Counted from the first letter of the stretch, positions 45,085-57,200 are shown. The stretch: DNA of 64,000 nt from Plectrocnemia conspersa (GCA_009617715.1 VTFK01000455.1:186001-250000), one strand, 5' to 3'. Notes: generated by a model not told the origin, from the sequence alone. Program-made: numbers and translations.

Positions 45085-46087
45085 AGAAATTGTGCAAGTT
45101 TTTTCGAAAATCGTGTTTCAGCTCGCAAAACTTTAGTTATTTAGTTAACATTTTACAAATGAATCGAATAACCATGGGTCGTTTTTGCACCACGCATACA
45201 CAAATTGATAATACGTATCCGCAGAGACGTCATACACTGTGCGACACCTTTGCTAATATTACAGGTGATCTCAACTGTTTTTAGATCACCTTAGTTAAGA
45301 TTAGTGCAATATACTTATTGTTTTCGTGGTCTTCAAGTCTCTTGGATTTCGGACTTCTTAGCTGGATCAAGTTTAACGTGAAGTGTAAAGCAGCTGCTTT
45401 CTCCGTCTTCTAAGTCTTGGTAGATGATTGGCGTAGCACCACTTATTGTGAGTTTGGTTGGACTAGTAGTCAAAATAGTAGAATAGTCTAGTTCTGATTA
45501 GTAGAAATTCCTAATCAGAAAATAAATCCGGTTGGAAGTATCTGGTGGAAATGAGTACACTGTGCTCGCACTTTTATACACGTTTATACTTCATATTCTT
45601 TTTTGAGATATAGGAGGTAGTTGTTTCTATTCTACTCTCGATCGCTTGGCTAATACGATTTGAGACAGACATAGACTGTTGTTGTTTTTGTATGTTGCTA
45701 TTCTAATAATACAGCTGGAGATTTTGCAACGCTGTTATGAGTCAGTTGTTTCCGGGTACCTGCAAGTCATATTCCACCGACTTGTCAGCACTTGTATTGT
45801 TCCTTTATATGTGTACAGACACCGATTGTCCTTTGATTTGGTTCATTTGAAAGTGGTCCTAATCCACCAAAGACTCCGATCGTCACGTACGTTTGTATTA
45901 CGCTAGCGAGATTAAAAAACTTGTTCTCCAAATCACTTTTAACTTGTAATTGCGACAAAGTTTGGTTTCACGCTTTAGTTTAGTTAGAAAACCAATTCTT
46001 AAGTACTACATTTTACAGATCTGCTTGACTAGAGATATTCCCTTATATAATATATAAACCAGACGTGTTTTCGTCGTGGATTTTGGA
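45085..46087. other. Intergenic sequence, less AT-rich
   Basis: Moderate GC with short open frames (64-75 codons), no recognisable similarity. 46040-46065 is TATA-rich and may be promoter-like sequence of the repeat that follows. Possibly an LTR interior, but this cannot be supported. Confidence 0.35.
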
Positions 46088-46230
46088 GTGCGTTCGAGCA
46101 AGAATGGAGATGTTGGTTTCATTATACGAAGCGCGTGTTACTACACTATTTTATTGACGATTCGCTTTATGTATGATACATTAGTTCATAACGTCATCGA
46201 ATATGGCTCTATTGACTAAGATACTAAGAT
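46088..46230 (+). repeat. Dispersed repeat shared with 25037-25165
   Basis: Same series of blocks as at 25037 (see that entry). Sequence identity is scattered but ordered over 110 bp. Confidence 0.6.
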
Positions 46231-46500
46231 ATATAATAAAGTCCCTTATTTTTTCCGTTGCGGCTAGAGAATGCTTTAATAAGCTTGCTAGATACAATGA
46301 TGTTTTCAGCAATAGCTACAAGGAGCTGGAACAATTTATATGGTGCATCTCTTTTACATGACCAAAATTTGGTATTCCTTTCTATTTATAGAGTACAATT
46401 GTTTGTTTTTTATTGCCACACCGGTTATGCTGCAGTTAATATATAGTACTTATTTAAACGATATATTACAAGTTTATTTATATGACTTTCATATACAATT
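46231..46500. other. AT-rich intergenic sequence
   Basis: Nothing recognised. Confidence 0.35.
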
Positions 46501-47100
46501 AATTTAGTGCCCATCTAACGCAATGTGGGGGATTTGAATGCATTTTTAATTTTACGATCCTTGAATTTTACACGTCGCAAACTTGCGGTTAAGGGCTCAC
46601 CATAAAATATTCAGGCGCACAAAACGGGTTCGATACAATTCCGGTAAACTTTAACAACAAAACAACCCCCATATATAACACGAAACACATACATAGAGCT
46701 CTCAAATACGTATATAAATTTATAAAATACGACAAGGACGTTTTGCCGTATATAATTTACGAAATTGTCACTATTCGGGTCAGAGCCGGAGCAAAATTAT
46801 TGGCTGGCGAGACTTGGGAAAGACCTCGACACTTCAATCGGGTTATATTAAGAGCAAATTTAATATTAGCCTCTCTTGCTAGGCAGGGGGCGGTCAAACG
46901 CAGAAGGGCTGTAGCAGATGTTTTATACACACATATCATTCGTAGGTGTGTGTATACAAGTTTAATTTAATGCAAACCCGTATTTTGCTATTGTAGAGTG
47001 TAGTGCAGTTTAATCATTCTGAGTCTAGTCGACAGATGCCACAGTGGCGCTGTGTTTATATTAAAATGTGAATCGGCGTAATCAATGGTTTAGAATTATT
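46500..47100. other. GC-richer island, candidate conserved non-coding element
   Basis: Overlapping opposite-strand ORFs (plus 46743-46970 and minus 46757-46939) with no recognisable domain. A hairpin-like pair TATACACACA ... TGTGTGTATA lies at 46924-46956. Unassigned. Confidence 0.3.
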
Positions 47101-47279
47101 TCAATTTGGGTGCCCTAAATTAGATCTTGGGTTGATAGCCCAACTTCACACAGCTATATACACAATACGTATATAATCTGTATCAGGGATGGCCTTACTT
47201 TTGAGATTTGAAAAATTGTGAGAGATTTATTCTATAGCAGAATTTTGAATATCTCACAAAAAAATCCGGATTTTATTAT

Positions 47280-47900
47280 AATATTTATTTATTTATTCTG
47301 ACTAACTAAGAAAATAATATTATTGACTAACTAAGAAAATATACACAACAATAACAATAAAATTATAGTGGCGTACACCATCACACATAAATTTTAACAG
47401 CTTCTATCTATCGCCGAAAACATCGTTGTGCCTGGTAAACTTATTGAGAAGCTTCATGGCTCGTGATAGAAAGGCGTTTTTGAGTGCTGACGTCCTTTTA
47501 AGACACTATACATGCCGCAGCGCAGTCAATGAACATCGACGGATTGTCGACACCACCCCTAACGCAAAAAAAGCGTTGATATACAAATAAGGATAAATTC
47601 ATCTTCCCTGTTCTAGAGATAACAGAAGAATTGACAAACCCCTGTGGTATCCACGAATAATCTAACAGCGACTATGTGTTGCATATATTTTGGTTAATCT
47701 AAGAATGTATAGATTGGGCGAGCAAATTTCAATAATTTATGTTTCCTCAGACGAGTTTGAACGATTGGTGAAAATGCTTATTCAGATCAATGACCGTATT
47801 GTCAAGCTCCGTATATAATGTCCATCCCCTCCAATGTAGCATGAATATGTCTTTCGGGTGGCCCTTTATAAACAACACCATTGTGAATGCTTCGCAATGA
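47280..47900 (-). pseudogene. Jockey-type ORF2 C-terminus and 3' end
   Basis: On the minus strand the frame reads RTSALKNAFLSRAMKLLNKF then DVFGDR (47405-47500), which lines up with RTSALVNSPMAVAIRLFN ... of the longer jockey relic. A 3' region follows with two copies of TTTTCTTAGTTAGTCA and a tail GAATAAATAAATAAATA at about 47282-47300, as expected of a LINE 3' end. Upstream (to about 47900) the sequence is coding-like but broken, with stops and frameshifts. No RT motif survives. Confidence 0.6.
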
Positions 47901-48483
47901 CGATAAAAGATAACGCATATCAATTTGCTAACTGTGATGACATGTATTATTTTTGGCGCAGTTATAATAGATAGTTTGAAAGTTTTTGTTAATTAACGTA
48001 TATGGGTTTCAAAAGTTTACATTAGTTTTGGATGTTTTAAATACACGTAAAGCACCTTTATTTAATTGACACTTTTAACTAAGCATTTATATAAGATACC
48101 CTTTATGTAAGAGAAAAAGTAAAACGTTTCAGTTAAAATAATAAATTTTTTAATGAAGTGTAAAATGTTCGTTTCATCTCTACTTCGTTTCATTTAACAG
48201 AGTCAGTATGTGGCTTATCTCGTATTTTGCAACGACACTTCATTGGTCCGCTTGCGCCGAGCAAAGTTGTCATATACGTTCCAACTACTTCGTTGTTATT
48301 CCGACACTCGCAGCGCACGGACGTCTTCAAATTGTTATCGCTATACATATGTAAGGGATAACGATTAATAAATTATTGATTTTGTTAGCTTATAATTTTC
48401 ACTATTTTTAATTTCTCAAAATTTGTTTAAAATATAGAAAGGAGTAATGATAAATATATCAAACATATATCGCATTTAGTACT
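47901..48483. other. AT-rich intergenic sequence
   Basis: A less AT-rich stretch at 48190-48350 has no ORF. Nothing recognised. Confidence 0.4.
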
Positions 48484-48548
48484 TTAAAGCAAATTGGTGG
48501 GGCGCGTACACCCAAAGTTGTCATCTCTTTTTCACTTATGAATAATGA
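48484..48548 (+). mobile_element. Half copy of the 37329-37568 MITE
   Basis: TTTAAAGCAAATTGGTGGGG, then CACCCAAAGTTGTCATCTCT and TTTTCACTTATGAATAATGA align with the right arm at 37510-37570 (TTTAGAGCTAATGGTAAGGG, GCCCAAACTTGACATCTCT, TTTTCAACTATGAATGATGA). The partner arm was not found. Confidence 0.65.
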
Positions 48549-49059
48549 CGAAATGGTAATTCATTCTTAGAATAACAAAAGTGTATGTAAATTGATCATT
48601 ATAACACATATAAGCGCATAAGTTAGTAACTTTTCAAATGTATCAATCATTTTTTTAAGTGCAGTACAAAGTTTTTGTATATTTTACCCGTAAATTGTAA
48701 TTTAATTTAAAAAAAATATAATAAACCTTTCGGAGAAATATTGTGTCAAGTTGTAACGTCATACTTAAATTCGGATCAAAATATTTCGTTACACTGAGAT
48801 CTGTCTTCGTTACAATGAAAACATTTTCGGGGGCAAATTGAAGATTCGTTATACTGGGAATTTCGTTATTTCGGTATTCGTTACAAAGATATTTACTAAT
48901 TTATTTTAATACTTTTCTATTACTAAATTCCATTAATTTATATTACAAATTTTATATACATTATTCGCCTTTTATGCGTTTTTTTATATCAATTCAAAGA
49001 ATAGAAAAAATATTTTTTGTTATATTAATTTATTTCGTACTTATTGGTATTTTAGGGGG
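48549..49059. other. AT-rich sequence with a TTCGTTA cluster
   Basis: TTCGTTA occurs five times between about 48785 and 48890. This looks like a small degenerate repeat (possibly of satellite or TE origin). Confidence 0.45.
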
Positions 49060-49385
49060 CGTAGCCTTAGGGGTGGTTGACCTCGCGGCCAATGAGACTC
49101 TTGTGCGAATCTAAATGGACTTGTTTTATTAAGTTATTAAATTTACATGTGAAAAATGGAAGATTACGGCGTGACGTTTCTCGCGATGAAGGTGAACGTG
49201 GCGCAGGTGGTGATGGTCGTCGATGATGCTCAGGGTTCTTAGGCTGCGTGCGGCGAGTGTCAGGTGTGATCCTCAGGTCTGTCGGTGAGGGCACGTGGCT
49301 GGTTCCTCTGGATGACTACTGGTAGATCTTGGCTCTCTGGTCGTCTCTGCTGTATCCAAGCAGTCTTAATCAGTCTTAAAATTAC
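49060..49385 (-). mobile_element. LTR-like copy, family of 59376-59740
   Basis: Minus strand: CCTCACCGACAGACCTGAGG, CACCTGACACTCGCC and GAGCATCATCGAC, then TAACTTAATAAAACAAGTCC and GAGTCTCATTGGCC...GAGGTCAACCACCCCTA. These align in order with the minus strand at 59640-59376 (CCCACCGACAGACGCGAAG, GAGACTCCCGAGCACGATCATC, AATAAAAACTAACTAGATTC, GAGTCTCACTGACTACGAAG, TCATCACCCCCTA). The 75-codon ORF here is inside the LTR and is not a gene. Diverged from the other copies. Confidence 0.6.
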
Positions 49386-49450
49386 TCTGTTTTGGAGGGT
49401 GATTAATAATCACAATCATATAATATAATCTATGTAATAAATTTATTTTT

Positions 49451-49495
49451 CAGTCTACACTTACATGTTTCAATGAAATATGTAAGTGTAGACTG
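49451..49495. repeat. 22-bp inverted repeat, 1-nt spacer
   Basis: CAGTCTACACTTACATGTTT-CA (49451-49472) is matched by 49474-49495 with one mismatch around a single A. An almost loopless 45-nt hairpin. It is too short for a standard pre-miRNA and may be the end product of a palindrome-forming event. Confidence 0.85.
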
Positions 49496-49499
49496 TAGT

Positions 49500-50786
49500 T
49501 TAAGGCAATGCTTGACTTGTTTTTCTATAATATTTTAACTATTATTCTATATTTTTGCGGTTTCAATGGTCATTTAATGAGCTGCCGATTGAGTTAGTAT
49601 CAGATTATTTTCGTACAGCTATATAATGAAATTCGTGGCGGCATTTAGCTTATTTCCTTTCAGTCGCCGTAATAAAACAATGAGAGCGAGACTGCGAAAG
49701 TCCAAAGGGGTCTTACAAGGTCGTTCAAGAGACCATAGCAACTAGTCCCCCTCGAGATTATGCAATCTGTCAACGGAGTGATTCTTCGAAAGTGGTATAC
49801 AGATTATGTTTTAATGTAAATTGTGGGTTCTGAATTCGTTTTATATATTACGTAATGTACAAAAATATAAATGATAAATAAATGACGAAGTGAATAAATA
49901 ACTAATTTTTTATATTTCTTAAGATTAAATTTTATAACATAAATAATACATATACTACAATGTCTAATATTAAATAAATATCAAGCATTGTATTTGACAG
50001 ATAAAAATAACAATTGTACAATATTTTTTGACAAGACTATCACGTAAAATTATAATTAAAATATATTCTTTAATTATATCATTATTGTATGATGAATATA
50101 TACTTTTTTAAATTAGGAAAATTGTTAGCTAAGTTGTGAACCAATCAAAATAAAATATTATATAAACATGTTTATATAAATATAGAGGGCGCAAAATAAG
50201 TCTATAAGAGATATGTACAATAATAGCATGTTTTAATTTCTAAATCAATCCTTGAAACACATTAGGGTTATGCGATGATATTTTGAATATAAGCGAGGCA
50301 TAAAGTGTAGTGATAACAATTTACATTTAAGATACAAATATGAGTAGGTAAAAGTTACCAATTCCATGAAGGGTATAATTTATTAAATTAATTGAAGTAA
50401 ATTTTGCGTGTAATTTGGCGTAGTAACTCTATAATTATTTATATTATAATGTTGAGCAATATACGAATGCCCCAAAGCAAGAACATTATAACTGACATAA
50501 AGGTAGTTTTGAGATTAAATTATTAACAAAAATACAAAATTTAATTGTGGCTATAATCAATATGTTTCATGTATTTTTTTCGATTTTTAGCAAGAAAACT
50601 TTAGACAAGTGTATCGCTAGAAGTAGTTGAACTTGTATGAAAGACATTCTAAACATAATCTGAAATATTACTATTATATTTATATAAATAAATTCATGCC
50701 TTATCTAACTCAGATTTTTTTCTTCAAAATAAAAAAAATAAAAACAACTTAGCACATGTATGAGAAGTACAGTTTACCCCCCAATA
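49500..50786. other. AT-rich intergenic sequence
   Basis: A less AT-rich portion lies at 49600-49800 with no ORF. Nothing recognised. Confidence 0.4.
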
Positions 50787-50955
50787 ACACGGTAAATTGG
50801 GACGTGCTATTTGGGTGCCCGTTACTTTATGTGTGAGCGAACTAAAGAGAGAATATCTCACCATACGCGCCTGATTCGTACGTACGTATCGCAAAAAAGT
50901 GTTTTCTAGTCCCCAACTACACGCACCCGAATAGCACGTTCATAATTTACCGTGT
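50787..50955. mobile_element. MITE, 169 bp, about 33-bp terminal inverted repeats
   Basis: Left ACACGGTAAATTGGGACGTG then CTATTTGGGTGCC and right GCACCCGAATAGCACGTTC then AATTTACCGTGT (ends at 50955) are near reverse complements. Flanks are AATA and CTATA, compatible with a TA target. The middle (50835-50873) is shared with 16438-16484. No coding capacity. Confidence 0.8.
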
Positions 50956-52539
50956 CTATACATACTAAGATGTGTAATGAAACAACTATTTTACGCTATT
51001 AGACGTAGAAGGTACAAATATTTTTCTAGTCTACATTGCATATTTTGGTCTGACCTGATTCTTTTTCCTTACATCGCATTTTTGAGCGGTCCAAAGATAA
51101 GCTAACCTCTAGGACGAGTTCTGGTAAGTACAATTTGATGTGCATAAATTGTCTGATACGGAACGAAACTTACTAATCTACTCGTACAATTAGTTGCAGA
51201 CATGCATCACCATACTAAACATTCATTCGTCGATTAATAATAGTGGGTATCGCTCTTTATTGCTCCCAAAAAATTTTAATAAGAGTGCTGCTGCTTCACT
51301 CTAGTGTATGCTGCAAGTGGAGCTATTTATTAAACTTTTTTATCGTTGTTCCGTACTTTCTATTAGATACACGGAGCGCGACTTGACCCATTCCTAACGA
51401 TCCCTTATTCATATAATTGGATTGATTCATTATTCTGGAGATCCGGTCGCAGCTGTTGCTCGCAACAGCCCAGGTAGGAGGTCAGGCCTAGCTTATAGCT
51501 GAAAAATAATCATTATACACTTTTTTCATTTGACTCACACTCATGCCATAAAATGATATAAGTTCTATATATTATAGTCGAGTATACATTTGAAAGATTG
51601 TAGTAGATATGTAAAATGTAAGTTAACATTACCTTATCTAGTAGTATTCATAAATAAATTACTTAGCTATACAACTGTTGGAATAAGTAACAAATCAAAT
51701 GTTGATGAACTTCATGGCACTCGAGGCAAATATACACTCCCTTATTTGAGTAGCCAAAATAACGCCATGTATGGTATATTATTTACTTTTAAGTTTTAGT
51801 TATACATGGTATTTTTATTTTTAAGATATTAAAACTCTTACATATATTCCATATAAATTATTTGGAATTGGATTTAACACAGTTAAATTGGGTTTGGGTA
51901 AAATACATTTTATTAATATTTATAAAACACTTCATTTTAAAATTAAATTGAATAGATATTATTTTGTATATACATATAAAGATCGTATACATAAGTCCGT
52001 ACACTACTTCTAATACACGTGTACGATTTTAAGTTATTTAATAAGTTGAATCTAACCTCAATTTTGATATTAACTTTCCAGTTATGCGGTTGCTTTAACC
52101 GCTACATTGCTGATTTTAAGGTTTACACACCGAGATAACGTTCCATTATAATTTCACGACCCTTTATTTGCTTATATTAAAAAAATAGTATGTATAGTAT
52201 ATAACTAGTCTTATTTTTCGTTATAGAACATAGTGAACCCTTGTTATAAATTAAAAATAGTTTAAATGTATGCACACGTATATTTAATACAATTAACTCA
52301 TTCTTTACATTCTTTAAGAAGAGGCCTCATATTTTATATTAGGCATGTAAATATTAAAATCACTTCACAGCATCCGTGCAGATGAAACACATATGGACTA
52401 ATTTATAATAATATTTATATATGTAGGGTTATTAAAACACGCGATTTTAACATTTATACACATATATGCACCAATCATTTGGCAATTTAATTTCTAACAT
52501 TTTTCGCAATTTTAATTAAAATACGCAATACTTACAAAC
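50956..52539. other. AT-rich intergenic sequence
   Basis: 51040-51490 is less AT-rich, without ORFs or recognised repeats. A 69-codon plus-strand frame at 51590-51799 has no similarity. Confidence 0.4.
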
Positions 52540-53760
52540 GGGCGTTTTGCAAATGAGGGGTGTCAGACGTTCGCTTCTTCTCGTTGATTAGTATATTACA
52601 AGCCCTTATCAGTTCTCCGTCCAGTTGTTTGAAAGTATACACCGGGCGGGAGAATGACAAGGGGTCGGTAATTATACAAAAGATGTTCTCGGAAGCGAAC
52701 AGTAGCCCCGACTGGTTACCAGTATACATCGTTCAATTCGGTGGTGGTGGTAGTAGTCAGTCACATGGTAGGTCATCTCTCGGCCAGCGTTTCACAACGT
52801 TTTATTATGTGCGTCTAGATAAGCGCAGACTTGTCTAGTGTGCACTGTAAATCAATGTGGCACTTCGTGTATTTGAATAAAGGAGCAGATGTTCAACGCC
52901 GCGTTCGATCCGTCCAGTAGTAAGCAAACTTTTGGTTTGTAAAATACCAAATCAATACAAGAAAAAAATATTTGTCCAAATCAAATCAATCAATTCTTTC
53001 GATTCTCTAAAACAGTCGCTAGATCGAATTAATAATTTGATTTATTTAAATTAAAATAGAGTCGGAAAAAACAATAGACAAACAATATCCTACGATAATT
53101 TTTATACAAATAAATCAATGGTCACAAATCAAGTTACAAACCACACAAATCAATCGATTCACACCATATTAGACGTTGGCCGGAAGAGGCGCGAGAGAAA
53201 ATGGGCTCGGCTGCCAGAGTCCGGCGACCCCTGGCCGTCGTGAATCACCTCGCATAGGGTGAATCATTGCGATCGAGCAAATATAAAAAGCAATCAGGAT
53301 GTGAACCGGGACACAGAGAGAAAGAGAGAGCGGGAGGGGTTCGCCGCTGCTTCCCGGTACTGGTACATCCCGCATTTCCAGTTGTAAATTATTAGACTGC
53401 TACTACTATTCCGGCCTCGATTCAACTGTCAAAACTATTAATAGAACCGCGAGATGTACGCGAATAGAAAGACGGGAATTCCGGAACGTAAGCGCGTATT
53501 ATGCATTGTTTTTACAATTAATTGTCGAGAGTATTTTCGGCACTGTCTTGATATGAAAATAATTTTCATTGTGTCGAGAATAAGCCGCTTTCAAGTGTGT
53601 TTAAAACCGTATAAACATCCTTCAAGAATCACTCGTTTCGCTATTTGTTCGGCTAATATTATGATTTTATTGAAATACGAAAGCAAATATAGTAGAGCAT
53701 TGAGAAATATTGATGGGTCTCGTGACCTCAATTTTGACCGAAATAAACAGTGATTCAAAA
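52540..53760. other. Large GC-richer island, candidate conserved non-coding element
   Basis: Two GC-richer sub-blocks (52540-52930 and 53160-53520) flank a less GC-rich stretch. Open frames of 65-99 codons occur on both strands and in competing phases (plus 52560-52838 and 53454-53753, minus 52532-52729 and 53169-53375). A TGGTGGTGGTAGTAGT tract gives the GGGGSS run of one ORF. The 99-codon frame at 53454 is basic and unlike anything that I know. GAGAGAAAGAGAGAG lies near 53317. Regulatory sequence or an untranslated first exon are both possible. Confidence 0.35.
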
Positions 53761-54362
53761 AAATCGAAGATCTGTAAATGAATACTCAATATAGTATGCG
53801 TATGGTTAATAAAAAAAATCAATACTGTTTATATCTTGCTATTCCACTGATTAATTAAAAAACGAACGTGTATGATAATTTAACACTATTTAATGACATG
53901 TACTTCCAGGTATTTAGAAATAAAAGCTCTCAATACATGTCACGCTAATTTTAAAGCAAAGATTGGTATTGAACCATAACATTTATATTATGTATTGATA
54001 TGAATCACGCATAATCTATAGTTCTTTTTGCCCCGTAACAAACTCGTGCGATGTTATCAACAAATGTAACAATTCACGTAACAAATATCTGCAGAAGAAA
54101 ATATCTATTATAAAAAAAATATTATTGATCAGAGATCACGCCATTCGGTCGATTCAGTTAAAAATACACTAATATTTTTTTTAAAAATTAATTAATGGCT
54201 TACTAACACTTCTTGACCTATATATAGAGCATCTCCCAATGCCCATGCAAGTTTTGGAGTGCACGTTTGTCGCTAAATAGTTTGCTCGTTTACTTTATAA
54301 GTTAAGAAAAGGCGTTAAAAGTACACAGTATCATTTTATTACAAACTTCGTTCTATGCCTAA
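53761..54362. other. AT-rich intergenic sequence
   Basis: Nothing recognised. Confidence 0.4.
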
Positions 54363-54533
54363 AGACGTCATTTAAGAGGGGGGGCAGGTGGGGACATTTG
54401 CCCCCCTCCCTTGAATTTTACAGAAAAATGCTAATCATTTAATAAAGTACTATGAATTTTAATGAAATCAAAATGTTAAAACTTTTGCACCCCCTCCCCA
54501 CTCTTCCCGGAAAATCTGAAATGACATCCTTGA
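54363..54533 (+). mobile_element. Candidate MITE with G-rich head and C-rich tail
   Basis: GACGTCATTTAAGAGGGGGG then GCAGGTGGGGACATTTG and CCCCCCTCCC form the left part. The right end reads CACCCCCTCCCCACTCTTCC...GAAATGACATCC, whose reverse complement (GGATGTCATTTC) is like the left tip (GACGTCATTTAAG). The interior (54435-54495, ATTTAATAAAGTACTATGAA...) recurs at 55477-55530, so the repeat brackets copy C. The superfamily is unknown. Confidence 0.5.
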
Positions 54534-55126
54534 TTATAAACCAGAAATTATCGGGTTATCCCCAAAAGAAAATCTAAAAGTCTCGAATCCATCCCGAAAA
54601 TATTTATTAAAATATGTCATTTCGGTGAAATCACATCGGAATACATTTTCTCCAAGAGATAAATTTTTTACCAGTGAAAATATAATTTTTCTGGCAGGTG
54701 CTAATCAAATTACATGATTTCAACTTTTTCAAATGATGCGATATATACATTTACATACGGATTTCACAGTGAATATGTATTTTTCAGTAAAATTGTCTTG
54801 TCACTAGTGAAGTAGCGAAAATATAATTTAGCTGCTCTAAAATATATATTTTACAGTTGCGAAACGTCTATTTGCTGTTCAAACACAAACCTAACCCAAA
54901 TAAATCTCTAAAACTAATTATAGTTTTGGATCTTTCATTAGGTAAAGTCCAAAATAAAAGCAACTCGTTTCTTAATGGAAAATAAGCGAAAATAGACAGA
55001 CGCGCATCTCGCATATTACTCAATAGTTTGTCTGCACTTGGATATTACACTATGTTTTAAAAATATTATAGCTATTCTTACCGATATTATTACTGACTAT
55101 TGATATGAGAATATTGGTTAAATTAT

Positions 55127-55333
55127 ATTTAAATCGAATTTTGGTCAATAGGAGAGCGCAAAAACAATTATCACTTCTCAGAAGTAAAAAATTCACGTCA
55201 AAAGCAATAAAATCGTGTCGGCGCCGTCGCAGTGGCGACGGCACGATTTTGTTGCTTTTGACGTGGATTTTTGACTGCTGAGAAGGGATAATTGTTTTTT
55301 TGCGCCCTCCTATTGGTCAAAATTCGGTTTATA
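55127..55333. repeat. Long hairpin of copy C (shortened tip)
   Basis: Arms about 100 bp: left end AATCGAATTTTGGTCAATAG (from about 55132), right end CTATTGGTCAAAATTCGGTT. The tip is GCCGTCGC (55223-55230), AGT, GGCGACGGC (55234-55242). The GGGAACGCTCG...CGAGCGTTCCC tip of copies A and B has been lost, keeping the remaining stem intact. Confidence 0.9.
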
Positions 55334-55415
55334 TGTTCTTTATTCGATTCTAAATTGTAATATTGTTATAGAATATTAATATGAACGTTAGATAACCAAG
55401 CGTGGATTTTTGACT

Positions 55416-55458
55416 TCTGATGTGTTTTCTAACAGGGACTGTTAGAAAACACATCAGA
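55416..55458. repeat. Perfect 20-bp inverted repeat with GGA loop
   Basis: TCTGATGTGTTTTCTAACAG (55416-55435), loop GGA, and its exact reverse complement at 55439-55458, followed by a third partial arm CTGTTTTCTAACAGGG (55461-55476). In copy A the corresponding spot is replaced by other sequence. Confidence 0.9.
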
Positions 55459-55560
55459 ACTGTTTTCTAACAGGGCATGTCATTTAATGAAATACTATGA
55501 ATTTTAATGGAATCGAAATATTAAAAAAAACTGACTGACCAACTTTTGACCCCCTCTGCA

Positions 55561-56394
55561 AAAAAGCTGAAATCGTAAATCGAGGGATAAGTGTAATAAC
55601 TTTCTTAATTTTATTATTTTAAACTGATAATCATTATTAAATAAGAAAAAAAAATTAAAAAAGTGCTAGTGTAGCCATTGCAATTTAATGTACGCTTATA
55701 CATTATATGAAAACATGTCAAATTAATCTGCAGTTATTCTATAAATATTAAAAAAATAAACCCCACAGCGTCCATTCCGGGCGAATTCGTTGCAATTACG
55801 ACCGACGCGAAATGGAATGATAAATTTTTAAATAAGCGCTTTTTTTTGCATCGTTTTTCCGCAAGCTCAAAACTAACGTGCTGTTTTATAAAAATAAAAA
55901 TATAGACATAGCTCTAGAACCGGCATGTTTAACTATTTTTGCACCTCGGGATAAAAGCAATTTTGGATTTAATTTAAATCAAATAAATAAATAAAAAAAA
56001 AATTTACAAATAAAAAAAGCAGCAATAATAATTTTTAAATACAACATTGAAGTTAAAATACTGCTATTATATATAATAAAAAATAATATAATTTTTAAAA
56101 AAAAAAATTTTTTAACTGGTCCTGAAAAGCTGGAGCAATGTAGCAACCTTACCTTCTAAGACATACAGAAATACCCCTCTATAATTAAAAATTTAAGATT
56201 ACTCGCAAATATAAAAATGACTGGTTGAGTTAGCCCTTAATCTTCTCAAGCGCAGTATAAAGAATCAATGTTCTACCAATTGCCTCTGATATTGTATGTT
56301 TACTGATCAACTCCCTGAGCAGCTATTCACAGTCCTAGCATAAACACAGCAAACTAATCTCGTGTTTGTGATTTTTTGTATAGATACATACGTA
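55561..56394. other. AT-rich intergenic sequence
   Basis: Nothing recognised. Confidence 0.4.
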
Positions 56395-56790
56395 CAGTAC
56401 GCCTGTGCCATAAATCTCCTTTTAATTTCTCGGCCAGGATATTTATGGTGCAATAAAATAACAATACGACAAATCCATTAATCCCGCAGGATGCGGTCGC
56501 GACTCTCGCACAACGTTTCGCACACAACCAACGGTCCTAAACATTAATCGCGCGAAAATGATAATATCGCGCGCGGCTAATTGCGATTTGCGTTACGTTA
56601 CACGCAAACGGCGATACGTTTATGGCACGCCAGGATTACGCGTATATATCCCTCGGTATTGTATATTATATAATATATACATTCTCGGCTCGTCCTTGTG
56701 TAATCTCGGCGCGGTAAATAAATACGAGTAGTGTCTCGAGATTGCGCTGTATACAAACGCTGGAAAGATTCCGGGTTGGTTTATTATTTA
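56395..56790. promoter_or_regulatory. CpG-rich island with homeodomain-like sites, candidate cis-regulatory element
   Basis: GC-rich in an AT-rich setting. Contains an inverted pair GTGCCATAAAT (about 56405) and ATTTATGGTGC (about 56440), then GGCTAATTGCG (about 56575), TAAACATTAATCGCGCG (about 56537) and TTTATGGCACGCC (56619). TTTATGG and TAATTG/TAAT sequences are the type bound by homeodomain proteins (Cdx/Abd-B-like and Antp-like). No ORF over 60 codons. Function is inference. Confidence 0.35.
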
Positions 56791-57200
56791 TTTCATCAAA
56801 AATGTAAGCATTAATTCGTTAGTAGTAAATACATATTTTATGGAGAAAATTACATTCATTTTCTCAGTCTGTCTTCATAAATTCTGACTTAATGTTAAGC
56901 ACTGAGCTCTCGCGGGATACGGTTTAAGTGTAAGAATTTCTTTCACCTTTGATTGGATTTGTAAAAAAAAAATATTGTGGTATTATATTTTTACGGCTTC
57001 ACAAAAATAAAATATGATCTATTGTACGAGTCACTTGAACGCAAATTTAGTTTTTAGTGAAGGCTAATGAATGTAAAAATATATTGGGTAAAAATAGAAT
57101 AATGTACTATATAAACGGAGAATACAAAAAACAATATTTATTTATCCCTTGATATTTATATACTTGAAAATATAATAAAAGCGAATGTTTAGGAAGTTCT
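56791..57200. other. AT-rich intergenic sequence
   Basis: Nothing recognised. Confidence 0.4.

Larger units (their letters stand above)
54600..55560 (-). mobile_element. Composite hairpin-bearing element, copy C
   Basis: Inverted relative to copy A and matching it from 54600 (CGAAAATATTTATTAAAATA) to 55560. From right to left: the 5' block (55475-55555, direct repeat of 54430-54500), a small 20-bp hairpin (55416-55458), the long hairpin (55127-55333) and a block with GAAACGTC..TTGCTGTTC, ATTATAGTTTTGGATC and AAAATAAGCGAAAATAGAC. No coding capacity. The 64-codon minus ORF at 55050-55244 lies in the hairpin and is not a gene. Confidence 0.7.
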
